Positions 11,996 to 23,366 of a DNA stretch of 64,000 nucleotides are shown in pieces. Origin of the DNA: Panagrolaimus kolymaensis (Eukaryota > Nematoda > Chromadorea > Rhabditida > Panagrolaimidae). How positions within the stretch are numbered: the first letter of the stretch is position 1; every line of letters begins with the position of its first letter. A program made the position numbers and the translations under genes. The stretch spans positions 1 through 64,000 of the forward strand of contig JAJQJQ010000101.1 of the NCBI GenBank assembly GCA_028622995.1. Reading direction: 5' to 3'. Under the pieces are notes generated by a model. The model saw nothing but the letters and a program-made list of their open reading frames with translations, searched no databases and was not told the DNA's origin.

Positions 11996-12534
11996 TTATT
12001 GAGCTGCATATTGAATCATTTGTTCACAAAGTTCATACAAATCATCCTCTTCAAGAACTCCCTCAGTTCGGCTAATTTCTTCACCATTAGCAAAAGCAAT
12101 GATTGTTGGAACGTTCTCAACTCCATATTCTTGGGCAACATCACTACAATAATCAATATTCAATTTAGCGAAGGAAAGCTAAAAAATAACATTCAAAGAA
12201 GCAAAAAAAGGCCACGAAAGGCTTACGCCATTATAATGCAAAACTACATTTTCTATTCGTGGTAAATACATTTGGCATGGACCACTCCAATCAGCATGAA
12301 AGGCAACTAATATAGGTGATGTTGAATGCAATACTCCGCTACGAAATTGATCATAATCTTCGATACGAAACATTGGTGGAAGTTGGTTGTAGCAATGGCG
12401 AAAGTGATTTTTAGGTATTGCAGCAGCAGTACGACAAAGAAGAGGGTACCTAAGAATCAAATGTAAGTAAGTAAATAAGAAAAAAGTAAAGCAACTTACA
12501 CGATCGAAGCGCCAAGAGAACGCAAAATACACAT
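11996..12534 (-). CDS. Thioredoxin-like protein with WSGPC site, probably mitochondrial
   Basis: The exons 12534-12500, 12449-12227 and 12178-11996 join in frame to give 145 residues. The N-terminus (MCILRSLGASIV, then basic and hydroxylated residues without acids) looks like a mitochondrial presequence. The thioredoxin fold follows: FRIEDYDQF, the strand ILVAFHADW, the active site WSGPC, the KLNIDYCSDVAQEYGVENVPT block with the cis-proline, and a C-terminal strand-helix. The usual WCGPC is changed: the first, nucleophilic cysteine is Ser (AGT), while the second is kept. Such a protein cannot carry out normal dithiol reduction; it may act as a chaperone, a monothiol partner or a decoy. Read error of one base (TGT to AGT) is the main alternative. 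Confidence 0.85.
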
Positions 12535-12965
12535 CACTAAAGAATAATGCGATTTTGTAAAAAAGAGAATACAAATACTTTCACGTTAAAAACTATGTTA
12601 TTCACACCCGAAATAGTTTATATAAAATATTTTATTATTTTTTTAATAACTTTTATGAATTTACAAATTAATTAATAATTCTGCAATTTTTTATGCACCT
12701 GAAGGTTTTAAACGGGAAAGGATAGGCTTAATGAAAGACGGCTATTTATTCGGTGTAGTTCACCCGAGCAATCAAAGGCTTAAATAAAAAAGAGTAAAAA
12801 GATATTCCTGGAAAAGGGTTTGCAAACATATATATAATTCATGCAAGACATATTAATAAAACCGGGAAAAATTTTTAGAAACAATAGAATATAGAGAAAT
12901 TTGGCAAAATGTCATTGGTTTTTTATGAGGGAATAAAATATGCTAATATTTTTGTTTAGAAAGTT
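12535..12965. other. Short intergenic spacer
   Basis: This 431-bp spacer lies between the TTLL-4-like stop and the thioredoxin start, with both genes on the minus strand. Nothing coding is visible. The spacing is at the upper end of what is seen inside nematode operons, so co-transcription is possible but unsupported. Confidence 0.45.
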
Positions 12966-15073
12966 TTACAAAGATGTACCAGAGCTGGCACTTTCTATAG
13001 TATTATTGTCTACAAGATTATAAAATTCATCAGTATTTGCATAAGGATAACGTAATTTTGGTCCTGTTCGTAATTCATCAGTAACAATGTGATTACCAAG
13101 ATAGCACATTTTATGCAATAAATTTAAAAGTTCTTTCTCTTCCTCAAGGGAATTGAAGCGCTTTGAACACCATTCAAACATCAATATATCAAAATAGGAA
13201 GGATTTCGAAGGAATGAAAAATATAGTTTGAGGTCGTTTTTATTTTTGCATGGATATATGAGATCCAAACTTCCGCGGCAATTATATTCATCTTCAAAAT
13301 TGCAAATGCATCGAATGTCAGCTCCTGTGAGGTAACTTGGATGAAGAATATCTTCCGTTATTTTCTGCAAATTTTTTTTTTATTTACTTTACTTTTTTTT
13401 ATTGATTATAAAATCCTTACCATATTTGTTTGGAAGTCTTCAACAACATTACACATTTTTTCTTTACAAGCAATGGTAAAATTTCCATCACAATGCCGAG
13501 TTGCATTTCCCGCTGAATCATCCAGAATTTTATTTGGAACTGGGAATGGATATCGACACATATTCAATACATCTCCAACTAATGGCCATTTCACCCATTT
13601 ATCTACTTCCGTGTGCGCTTGTAAACTTGGTGAAATATTAACTTCAAGTAAATGTGCTCTCATATTATCATCAATCAAAATATCAAAACCAAATAATTCA
13701 TGACAGGTGCTCATTTCGTTATCATTGTGTTTCATGTGATCTCGAAGATATGATTCACATGATATTAATGTTTTGATTACCATGGCTTCAATTTGTTTGA
13801 TCATAGCTTTAGAATCTCCTCCAATGGAATCTAAATGTTTCCAAAATCGTGCGAGGGTCCATTTATCCACAGGTCCTCCAGCCATTCCTTCGCGTTCTGC
13901 ATATCGATTGATGCTGTAATTAGTGAGATGAACATATTGATTTGATAATGATTCATTATCATATGGAAGGGAAGCAAATCGAACTAAGCCTTCATTATTG
14001 ATGTAAACTGTTAAAGGGTCGAGACTTGGAACATAAACATATATTCGTAAATCAAATTTTTTTTCATTGATTAGCAAAGGATTATTTATATATCTGAAAT
14101 ATTAAATTAATGGGCTGTTTTTTTATGATTTTGCTTACTTTTGTGCAACCCAATATTTACTCTTTTTAATTTCTTCATCAAGTTCAGGAAGTTCTTCGGG
14201 AGTTGATACAATTGTAATTCCAGCACCTCGAGCACTTGCTGGCTAAAACAATTGTATTTTATTTTATCTATTTTATTTTTTAATAAGTATTTTATTTTAC
14301 CGGTTTAAGAATAACTGCATTATTTTCATCTTCATTTAAATATTCCACTAAATCATCCCAATCATCTGGCATTAAAAATGTTTGAGGCATTATATCAAAT
14401 TCATTTCCAAATCTTCTCATAAATTCTTTTAAATGACACCAAATTCTATCTTTTCGTCCAATATGAAATGAACCCGGATAATGATTAACTTTTTGATTTA
14501 CATTAAGTTGTTGATAATCCGATGTTTTCCAATGCCTTCCCCAATAACCCAACCATCCATCATCATTTTCCATGGGTTGAATGGAAAAATGATTTTGTCG
14601 TAAAAGATGTCTCATGGGATTTGATAGCAATGGATTATGGGCCCAAATAAGAGTACTTTTCATGGAAGGACTTGGCTTTTTAACAGGTAATAATTTTCCA
14701 TAAAATTTTATTGTTGGTGACATATGTTCAAATATGCTTGGCCTTAAAAAGGCTGCTTCAGTTTTGGATGGAGTTCTAAAAAATATTTTGGCGCTATTAT
14801 TTTTAATTTATCATAAACTTTAAAAACTAACAATAAATATTCAATTTCAATATTTTCTTCTGAAGTTTTCCATTTTGTTATAAATGGAAATCTTTCTATT
14901 GCGCAGCAAGTAGCCAATCGAAATAAATCTCGAGTTAAACTTTGAACTATAAAAAAAAAGAATCAAATTTAATCTTTTAATTATCTCATTAATCATTTAC
15001 CTGAGCCGCTACTATAATCATCCGTGGAAGAAGTGGATGCCGATGAAGAAGAGTCATCGACGATTTTGCCCAT
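12966..15073 (-). CDS. ttll-4: Tubulin tyrosine ligase-like polyglutamylase, TTLL4 type
   Basis: The exons 15073-15001, 14946-14832, 14775-14301, 14243-14149, 14093-13421 and 13364-12966 join in frame to give 609 residues. The TTL ATP-grasp domain covers about residues 130-450. Conserved blocks are GYWGRHWK, the NHYPGSFHIGRKDR block, ILKP plus PASARGAGI (ATP-binding lysine and loop), KFDLRIYVYV, YVHLTNYS, CHELFGFDI and LLEVNISPSL, where Glu and Asn coordinate magnesium. The NH-PGSF-IGRKDR signature and spacing fit the TTLL4 branch, which adds glutamate side chains to tubulin, mainly on ciliary or neuronal microtubules. All expected catalytic residues are present. The first exon may be extended: an acceptor at 15096 lies 22 bases before the ATG and the frame stays open to it, so it may be a trans-splice site or an internal acceptor. 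Confidence 0.9.
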
Positions 15074-16669
15074 TTGGGCGATTTTTGAAGATTTACTATA
15101 AAACAAACATTTGTTAAACTTTCGCACTTTAAAAAAAGTTTAAAGAACATATAAATTGAAGCGGTGAACATAATGATTATAATTTTCGCGATGAGAAATA
15201 TTTAAAAAAAACAATAAAGGAAAAAGGGTAAAACTTTTAGAAGAAAAAAAAACAGAGGATTAAAATAAGTAATGCAGTGAAGCGGAAATAATTTTTCTTA
15301 TAAAAAAATATATTAAAAAAGACACAATTTTCACAATGAGTTCAGTGTTTTTTTTTCATTGTTAATTAAGAATCTACCAACTGTTTTGAACTAAAATTGA
15401 AGATTATCGATAACGACTGTTCAGTTTTTCTTTCATCAAAAGATGAATTCCCTCTAGTCATAGTGTCGTTTAGGCATACACACACCTGTTCATTTGCACC
15501 AAACATCTTGTTAGAAAAAAAAGTTTAATCAAAAAAGAAAGAATGAAAAAAAGAAACACAAAGTATTATTATAAAAAAGGCCATTGAATATTCAACCATT
15601 TTTTAGAATAGAAGAAATTTATTTTTATCCCATCCTTAAAAAATTGTTCTTTTTACTTTAATGCCTAACAACAACTATTAGTACTCTACTATGGCAGAAG
15701 AAGAATCCGTCGCAAATGTAATTCCTAATGCAAAAACACTTATGCAAACGTGGCCAATAAAAAATGTGTAAGATATGGAAAAGCTTCACTGAATGTTTTA
15801 TAAAAAAAAAGCGAGAAAAAAAGAAGAATAAAAAATGATTAGCTTAAACTTTAAAGTCTAAAGCCCTTGAAAAACTTTAAAGAAAAAAAATCCGGTTATT
15901 TGGTGTAAAGTTAGAGTAGACTTTTTTGAGACAGGACAGAAAAGGAACGAGATTACAGATCCATGTGAATCAAAGCTTTTTTTAAAATTAAGTTATCAGA
16001 ACTTTCAAAATTTACCAACTTTAATTATTGCAACAATCAGTGGCAATCAATTTAACAAAATGAAGAGAGAGAAAAAAAAATGAGACAGAAACAATGGACA
16101 TTTGTTTAAGCAAATATTATATCTCTTCGAGGGGGTGGCGTCGGCTGGCTTTTTTCCTTACATTTTCAATAATAGTGTAATGGTCGAGAGAAAGAAGAAG
16201 AAAAAGCAAGAGTGTGGTGATGAGTGAGAGATTGAAAAGTTTTTTTTTCTAAAAATCCGTTGTTAAGTTTTTAGACAAAAAAAAGAAGAAAAAATGAGGC
16301 AATAATGGTTTTAATCAAGCACAGATAACAACTTCGAATTAAAAAATCATAAAATTTGCTTATTATATTTTTGTTAATTTTTCCTTACCTTAGTTTATTT
16401 AATTTCTTATTGGTCAAGTTCATCATGGTGATTATGTTTGACATGCATGCCTTTGATTCATCTTTTTTTCCTCAAACATAATACCTACCTGCCACCTAAA
16501 ATATGCATCTGCCCCATTTTTTCCGCTTTGATCTTTCAAGCGATAAAGAAAAATGAGTGCGCAAGTAAAAAAATAAAAGTTAGAAATTAAACCTTTTTTC
16601 TATTGAGTTTTTTAAATCTTCCTTTTTTGTAAGTTTATTTATTTTTTCGTTGGTTGGATCAATTGAAAA
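15074..16669. promoter_or_regulatory. Shared upstream region of two divergent genes
   Basis: About 1.6 kb of AT-rich sequence separates the TTLL-4-like start (minus) from the type II membrane protein start (plus). Promoters for both are expected here, but no specific site can be named. It contains the small frame at 15691-15767. Confidence 0.4.
15691..15767 (+). CDS. Possible orphan first exon or micro-ORF
   Basis: An ATG opens a 26-residue frame beginning MAEEESVANVIPNAK, with mixed composition unlike the surrounding poly-Lys/Phe noise. It runs into a good donor (GT|GTAAGA) at 15768. If unspliced it stops at 15771. It cannot extend into the gene at 16670, because that start has an in-frame TGA three codons upstream. 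It could be an alternative 5' exon of an unseen transcript. Weak call. Confidence 0.25.
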
Positions 16670-18011
16670 ATGCAGCATGTGGCTATTTTACTTACCATTA
16701 TTATTTTATTGGTTGTTGGATTTTTTACTTTAACTGGAGTTATTATGATTATGACCGAAGATCCAACAAAATGGGATACTCGATACAAGGAAGATTTGCA
16801 GAGAAAAGAAGATCGAAAAAAGTTTTATAAACTTGAAAGTAGTGAAGAAGTTAATGATTTGGAATCAAAATATTATACTTTGGGAACATCACTCGCAAAT
16901 GTTAGAACGCGATTTACGTCAACTAACTTAAGTCCAATCGTAGCTACAGAAACCACCACAATGACTTCTACCACAACTACGGAAGTTTATGAAATTTTAA
17001 CGACTATTCAAGAACCATCAACTTCGACCAAACAAAGACCAATGAGAGTTTCACCTGTCACGGTAAAATTTAACCAAAGTATTTTTCATGGGCTTGAAAG
17101 AATGGAAACTGAACAACCTGAAATCGCTCAACCTATTAATGTCAATCTAGCTCAATTGCATTTAATTCGCGAAATTAAAGTTCCTAATAATGAAAAAATT
17201 TCCACTTTACTCCTTCATAATTCTCTTCTTTATCTTCCATTAACAGTTGGAGATATTTTGGTTTATAATTTAACCAATTATGAAATTATTAAAACTTACA
17301 AAACATCTTTGACGCTGCATCATTTGGGATTTTTGGGTGAAAAAATTATTGCAACTGAAGCTCGCAAGAATACTTTATCAATTTTGGATGAAGAAGGTCG
17401 AGTGGAAAAACAATTAAAACTTAATTATGATTCGAAAGATATGCAAGTCTTTGAAAATCAAGTAATTTTTTAAGCCAAAAATATTTCAAAGAACAAAAAT
17501 AATAAATTTTAGATTTATGTTTTGAGTCGATCCAATCAAGATATTTTTGTTTATTATACATCATTAAATCTACGAAACACCATTCATTTTAACAACGAAA
17601 TTCAAGAAACTTGCAATTTTATTTTGCCAACCTCAAATGCAATTTATGTTTCTTGCCAAAGCTCAATTTTACAACTTTCTAGTGTAATACTTTCCCCATA
17701 TGTTTTATTGAGCTTTTTTTGTAGCTAAATTTTTCTTTTATTTTTAGGAAAATGGAAAAATCATTAAAAAATTTATGGCTCCAGGAGGCAGTTATTCCCT
17801 TGGCATTGGTCTTTATGATAATTCCATTTTTGCTGTAAAAAGAGGTGAACAAGAAATTCATGTCTTTGATGAATCAACTGGTGAATTTAAAACAAAACTC
17901 GTAAACATTGCAAAGGGTTCGGCGATATGGTCTTCAATCGTTTTTAATTCTAACAAATTGTATGCTTTAGAATATATAACAAATATTGTTAAAGTTTTTC
18001 TTTTACCATAA
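16670..18011 (+). CDS. Type II membrane protein with propeller-like ectodomain
   Basis: The exons 16670-17461, 17513-17683 and 17748-18011 join in frame to give 408 residues. A transmembrane helix fills residues of about 4-28 with few charges before it, which suggests a signal anchor with the C-terminus outside. A short charged segment and a Thr/Ser-rich stalk (TTTMTSTTTTE) follow. From about residue 160 there are repeated four-strand-like units (LLLHNSLLYLPLTVGDILVY; GEKIIATEARKNTLSILDE; LYDNSIFAVKRGEQEIHVFD; NSNKLYALEYITNIVKVF) typical of a beta-propeller, with olfactomedin-like spacing and two cysteines (ETCNF, VSCQ). The family is not recognised; an olfactomedin-like or NHL-like extracellular protein are both possible. 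An in-frame TGA just upstream of the ATG supports the start. Confidence 0.68.
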
Positions 18012-18544
18012 ATAAATTATTATTACTCAAAAATTTGGTAATTTCACAAATAAATGCAATTTTTTAAAAGTATTGTTTACTACCCATTTAAGCATTACAA
18101 AAATCGGAAAATGGAAATAGTAAAACATAGCTAAAAACCTAAGCTTCACTCTCAAAAAGGAAGAAATTTTAAAAACATTAAACTGTTTAAAAAGGTGTAA
18201 TAAATAAATTGATCGCTCGCAACATCTTTTAGGAAAAAAATCTTTTCAATCGATTACACACACTTTCAGCTTTTTTCTTCATTTTGTAAAACTTTTTTTA
18301 TGTCATAATCATTTTTATCATTAGAAAGATAGATGCTTCATTGTTTTTTTAAATCACTTTTGAATTTTTAAAAGTATGTTTCTTATTATTTTTGTTTTTT
18401 CGTTATGAGTAAGATTCAGCTTCTTAACTTTTTCTCTCTCAAGATTCAGAAAACTTAAATTTGCATTTGCTATAGAATTTTTTATACAAAAATTGGGGAA
18501 TTAACGCATATTGTAGTATTAAATTCATTGATCCATTCTTCTCA
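18012..18544. other. Intergenic spacer between two plus-strand genes
   Basis: This 533-bp AT-rich stretch holds the 3' region of the propeller-like gene (an AATAAA lies close after the stop) and the promoter or trans-splice site of the next gene. There are no coding segments. Confidence 0.45.
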
Positions 18545-18982
18545 ATGGTTTTTATTGATGAATTAAAAATGGAATTGAGCCAAATTGGTTGGACACATAT
18601 GCTTGAACGAGCTCCAAAATATAACTATGATGATATTTATGAAATGTTCGGAATGTTTATTTCTCGCAATAATTTTGTTGAAGAAAATAAGCTAACGCAT
18701 GAAAAAAAAAATATTTATTTAAACACCATTAAAAAAACTGATGCAGCCGGCCTTCAACTTGATTTTGTTGATCTTCTTCCAGAAAGTTATATTCTTGAAG
18801 TTTTTGATAATGTTTCTGATCTTCGCGATACTTGTATTATTTCAATGGAAGAACATTCCAAGAATACACCTAAACAAATTGTCAAGAAAGGCATCTGTCG
18901 TCGACGAGGAGTTATTTTTGGCTTAGGATCTTTAGCTTTGTTAGGTTTTCTTTTGTATTTGTTAATTGTCTTTGTATTCTAA
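18545..18982 (+). CDS. Small tail-anchored membrane protein
   Basis: This is a single-exon frame of 145 residues. The first 120 residues are charged and probably helical (for example DIYEMFGMFISRNNF and LTHEKKNIYLNTIKK). A basic cluster (KKGICRRRG) is followed by one hydrophobic helix at about 122-145 that ends the protein. This is the layout of a tail-anchored protein inserted into the ER or outer mitochondrial membrane, with its body in the cytosol. There is no Bcl-2, SNARE or cytochrome b5 signature that I can defend. The ATG is the first in frame. Function unknown; the balanced composition and lack of internal stops argue that it is a real gene. Confidence 0.55.
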   Translation: MVFIDELKMELSQIGWTHMLERAPKYNYDDIYEMFGMFISRNNFVEENKLTHEKKNIYLNTIKKTDAAGLQLDFVDLLPESYILEVFDNVSDLRDTCIISMEEHSKNTPKQIVKKGICRRRGVIFGLGSLALLGFLLYLLIVFVF

Positions 18983-19341
18983 AAATAATTTGAGAAAGCT
19001 GTAGTATCTTTAGCTCCCATTTTTTGTGCAATTCATTCTTTATCAACTTGTTCTCTCCTTTTTGTAACTTTATTCAACATATTCTTGTTAATGTTTATTA
19101 TTTCAATAAATAATAATATTATTTATTTAATATGTTAATGCGGACACAACAATTAATTTTCTATATCTTTGTTTTTATCTCAAATTTTTTCATATTTTTT
19201 GTTCATTAGTTTTTAACATAAAAAAATCAACAGAATCAATTAAACATTAAATTTTAAGTGTATAAAATTAAAAAATAATTATCCGCTTTTTTTGCGTCCC
19301 ATTTTCCAACCTAGATATTTTTGGTTTTCAATAATATGTGT
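18983..19341. terminator. Convergent 3' region
   Basis: Two genes end towards each other here. AATAAA hexamers occur on the plus strand near 19100, consistent with a polyadenylation region. Nothing else is visible. Confidence 0.4.
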
Positions 19342-20507
19342 TTAATACTTAAGTGGAATTTTGAAAATAGAATAATTTTTATCAATGAAATAAATTAATT
19401 TTTCAGAAATATCCACGGCTAAAATAGGTTCTAATGGATTCCCTTGAGGGATTTTAATATCAGTCTTCTTCCAAATTGGTTTATCACTAAATGGTTTTTT
19501 AAGAATCCAAACATTTCCAAAATAAATTGATACCGGGACACCTTCTGATTTCAAATGCGCACCAGTTAAATGAAGCCATGCATTTGATTTTGTGTCAAGA
19601 TGATGATAAAATATATAACCTGCATCACAAGTTCCGTTTATCTAAAAAGTAAAAACATTACTTTCTAAAACATTTTATTTAAATTTCTTTTCTTACTTTA
19701 ATAAGTTTCACAGTATTTTTTATTAAATCAAATCTTAAAAGTTTGTTATGATACCATACAAGTCTGCAAGCATCGCATCCATGTTGAAGGATTAAGTTAT
19801 TTTTATAAACAGCGGCGTTAATAGGAACATTCAGATCTCTACTTGCCAAATCAGAAACCCAATTTATTTCGCACTGTTTTAATTTAATATTGATTAAAAT
19901 TTCAAAACAATGAATTTTTCTGTGATTCCCAATAATAATTAATTTATGCCCATTTTTCCATTCACCGTTTACTAATATATACTTCGGAAAAACATTTTTC
20001 AAGACTTTTTTTGCTTTTTCCGAAACCTAAATTATAAATATATTAAGCGAAAGTAGAAATATTGGCAGATTTCTTTGTAATAAAATCACAAACCTTAAAA
20101 TTTTCCCATTTTTCAAACTGTCCAAGATTTTCATTGAATATCAAAATTCCATTACACGATGGTTTGTTACGCGAACATGTAAGAGAAAAAATAGCTTTTC
20201 CAGAAATAAATAAATTTCCAGTAGGAATTTTTCTTTCATTTGATAAAATTTCTTCACATTCACTCCATTTTATTTTACCATCTGAAGTTCTTTTCATGGA
20301 TCTTTTATGGCTTGCTTGACTCCACTTCTTTTTAATAAGATCAAAGTTTCCAATATATTCCGTATCTTCATAGTTTTTTTCAAACAACCATAATTTGTTG
20401 CTGTTTTTAAAAACGGCTATTTTATCGTAACTTGACTCAAATTTGAAAGAAGGAGAAGGCCCAAATGTTTCTAAATTTGATTTATCATCTTTCTTTTTTT
20501 CTTCCAT
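19342..20507 (-). CDS. Kelch/propeller-like protein, unassigned
   Basis: The exons 20507-20094, 20026-19697 and 19641-19342 join in frame to give 347 residues. There is no signal peptide or membrane helix. The sequence alternates hydrophobic strands ending in aromatic residues (NKLWLFEKN; IFSLTCSRNKPSCNGILIF; HKLIIIGNHRKIHCFEIL; NLILQHGCDACRLVWYHN; VSIYFGNVWILKKPF; KLIYFIDKNYSIFKI), as in kelch or other beta-propellers, but the GG doublets of classic kelch repeats are missing. Cysteines are frequent. It faces the type II propeller-like gene across about 1.3 kb; whether the two are related is not clear from sequence alone. Function unknown. Confidence 0.6.
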
Positions 20508-20800
20508 ATTAAAAATTTATGGCCGGAGAAGAATAGTTGTAAAACAATGTTTTACTTAATTTTTAACTACCAAAAAAGTTAAGAAATTACAATGGAGACT
20601 TCGCGGAATTTTATTCATGAATACTGGTCCAAATTAATAATATAAAAATTGTTAAATCCCGAAGCAGCATAATTCTATGAAATTCTTAAACTTATGTTTC
20701 AACATTCATATTTTAAAAATTTCCGAAAGACTTGAATAAAATCAAAAGTTGACAAATTCATGGCAGATGGTTGCGTTTAGCCACCAATCGCATAACTTAA

Positions 20801-20992
20801 AGGAACATAGCTATTTGATGCCTTTTTTCAAATTTCATTTTCCCGCAATTACCCGCAAGCGTAAAGATGAAGCGAGCTTTTTTCCGTGCAAGTTTACTGT
20901 ATTACACGGAAAAAAGCTCGCTTCATCTTTACGCTTGCGGGTAATTGCGGGAAAATGAAATTTGAAAAAAGGCATCAAATAGCTATGTTCCT
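20801..20992. mobile_element. TTAA-flanked hairpin element (MITE-like), copy 2
   Basis: A perfect inverted repeat has arms 20801-20888 and 20905-20992 (88 bp each) around a 16-base loop. TTAA lies on both sides (20797-20800 and 20993-20996). The arm starts AGGAACATAG, compared with AGGACCCTGG in the copy at 33-231. Both then carry ATTTGAT and TTTTTTCAAA at matching offsets, while the inner arms differ. This is what two members of one TTAA-targeting family with unlike cores would look like. The perfect match of the arms suggests a recent origin or ongoing conversion. Confidence 0.8.
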
Positions 20993-23344
20993 TTAAATAA
21001 AATGAAAAATAAAGGAACTAAAATAAAAATGGCAATTCAAGAAAACTTTGACACTACTAGCAACGTCATAAAAATTGCTAACTTTAAAAATCATCACAAT
21101 TACAAAAAAAAATTACAGTAATTTTGTTATAACAGAGACAACAAATAAATAATATTTTAATTCATTTTTATGTGGTAAAATACATTCTTTATTTTGTCTT
21201 TTTGGTATTGATCTTAACAGCTTGCTTAAAAATATATAATTACATTTTTGGTATGTATATCATTTATTTTGATTGGAATCTTATATTTATTTTTTAAATT
21301 TATAAACATAGAAATAATTAGAAATTCAGCATTTGTTGATAGTATTTTTACTAAAACCTAACAACTAAAAATTTTGTATACTGTAAAAGCTTTATCGATT
21401 TAATATTTAATTTCTATTGGAAGAAATTTTTTTGTCACCTTCAGAGTTTTTTTATAATTTACTAATTAAACGACCATTCCTTATGATGTTTATCTGATTA
21501 GTGTTGAAGTAGTTTTTTTATTATAACATGTGTCAAAACATTTTAGTTCACGCTTCTTTGATTTGCTTTGAATTTATTTATTTCTTTAATTGTTCCATTT
21601 TTATTTTATAGAAAATAGATAGATGCGTTGGCTGCTGCTGATACTGATGCTGGCTGGCTGCTGGGTTTGGATGGAGACCATATCGTCGCAAATAACGGGT
21701 TAATAAGAAAGAAATTTTTTTTTTATATGCAAAAAAAGAAGTATCGCTTCCTATTTCCAAATTATTTACTGTATAAATAAAAAAAATTGCTGAAATAAAA
21801 AAAACGACTGATTCGATGATGCTTTTTTATTTGTGATTCTCAAAAAGCAAAGACCATCAAATTAAATTTTTCCCTTATTTTTTTGTTGCTTTTTTCGAAA
21901 AACAATGAAACGTCAAAATCTTTCTAATATATGTAAGTGCCAAATGTTTTATCAAAAAAGCTGTAAATTAAATTTTAAAAACTAAATCTGATCATTCCTT
22001 TTTGACGCTTTTATGCTCTCTTTTTTATTAGCCTTCTTGTTTTTAACTTTATTCGTTTTTCTTTTATTTTTAAGAATAAACACTTACATTTTCTTCTTTC
22101 TTCTGATGCTTGCTTTTTATTTTTGTGAAAAAAGAAGAATCAAATTTAGCATTAAATTACGTTTTTTCGTTGTCTTTTGCTTCGGTTTAAGAAAAAAAGA
22201 TGATGACTTTTGCCTTGCTTTTTTGCCCTCAATCAACTTATGACCACCACTAAATAATTTTTTATTTTCTTTTCAAAAGTGGCGGTCAAGTTTTTGTTAA
22301 TCGTATTATAGATTGAGAGAAAGTCAAAACAAAAACAGTGTCGCTCGCTAATCGAAAGCTGCTTGCTTCTTCCACGGCAATATGACACTCATTCAAGAAT
22401 AAACTGTCACTTGACCGCCTCTTTTTCTTTAAATTTGGGCATTTCTTGATTGCCACTTTTTTTCTATTTCCCTTGTTTTGCAACTTTTTTTTTCGAAAAC
22501 AATGGAATTATTGTAACAACAAAAGGATACCAAATTCGACCTTGTTTTTATAAAACTTTCTTTTATGCTATTTTTTAATTACCAGGTGTCAAAGTTATGA
22601 TCAAACTTTTACAATCGTGGATTACAGTCTTTTCTTCTTTGTTTTATGGTTGATTTTTTTATTAGCAAAAATTGAAAATTATAAAATTTTAAACCCCTTT
22701 TTTAAATATTTTTATTTTTTTGTCAATGGTGAATATATTGAAGTCAATACTAATGCTTTCCATTGTCTTGATAAAATTAGTCTCCTTTCCTCTCATCAGA
22801 AACAGATTTTTTTTATAAAACTGGCAGAAATAAAAAAAACACGTTACTTGTTTAATTTTAATGTGTTCGTTCAAGAATAAATGAAATGAAGAAAAAAATG
22901 TTCGCCTATCTTTTTCTCGCGTTCTCGCGCCATTGGCGTCGTCGTCGTCTTTACTTACAACACTTTTTCACCACTCAAATCAAATTAGTGTCATCCAACA
23001 ACTCTTTATTTTTTATTTTTCTGCAGTTTCTTTTTTTTTTTTGCGTAAAATCAGATGCATGATTCTGTGTTCATTTTTTTACGCGCATAAAAACCAACAC
23101 CTCTTCCATTTTTTTAATGAATGTGTCGAAGCATTAGCGATATCAAACACGCAGAAAAAAAGAACTTCGAAATGATGCGAATTTAAACGAACCCAACCAA
23201 AAATTAGCACAACGTTAAATTACAGCAGCAATAAGGTTTGAATCGAGGAACAACGAAGGAACGTCATTAACACAAATAAATAAAAAATTACATCCTTTTT
23301 GGTGTAGTTTGACGACATCGAAATTAACAAGAATCTCGAACGGT

Positions 23345-23366
23345 AATGAAATGAAATGAAATGAAA
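23345..23366 (+). repeat. Short (GAAAT)n microsatellite
   Basis: Four or so tandem GAAAT units end in an A run. It lies in non-coding sequence and is of no known role. Confidence 0.6.

Noticed and set aside
22013..22243. Hydrophobic frame resembling a small membrane protein
   Set aside because: The hydrophobicity comes from poly-T tracts; similar frames occur throughout the AT-rich intervals.
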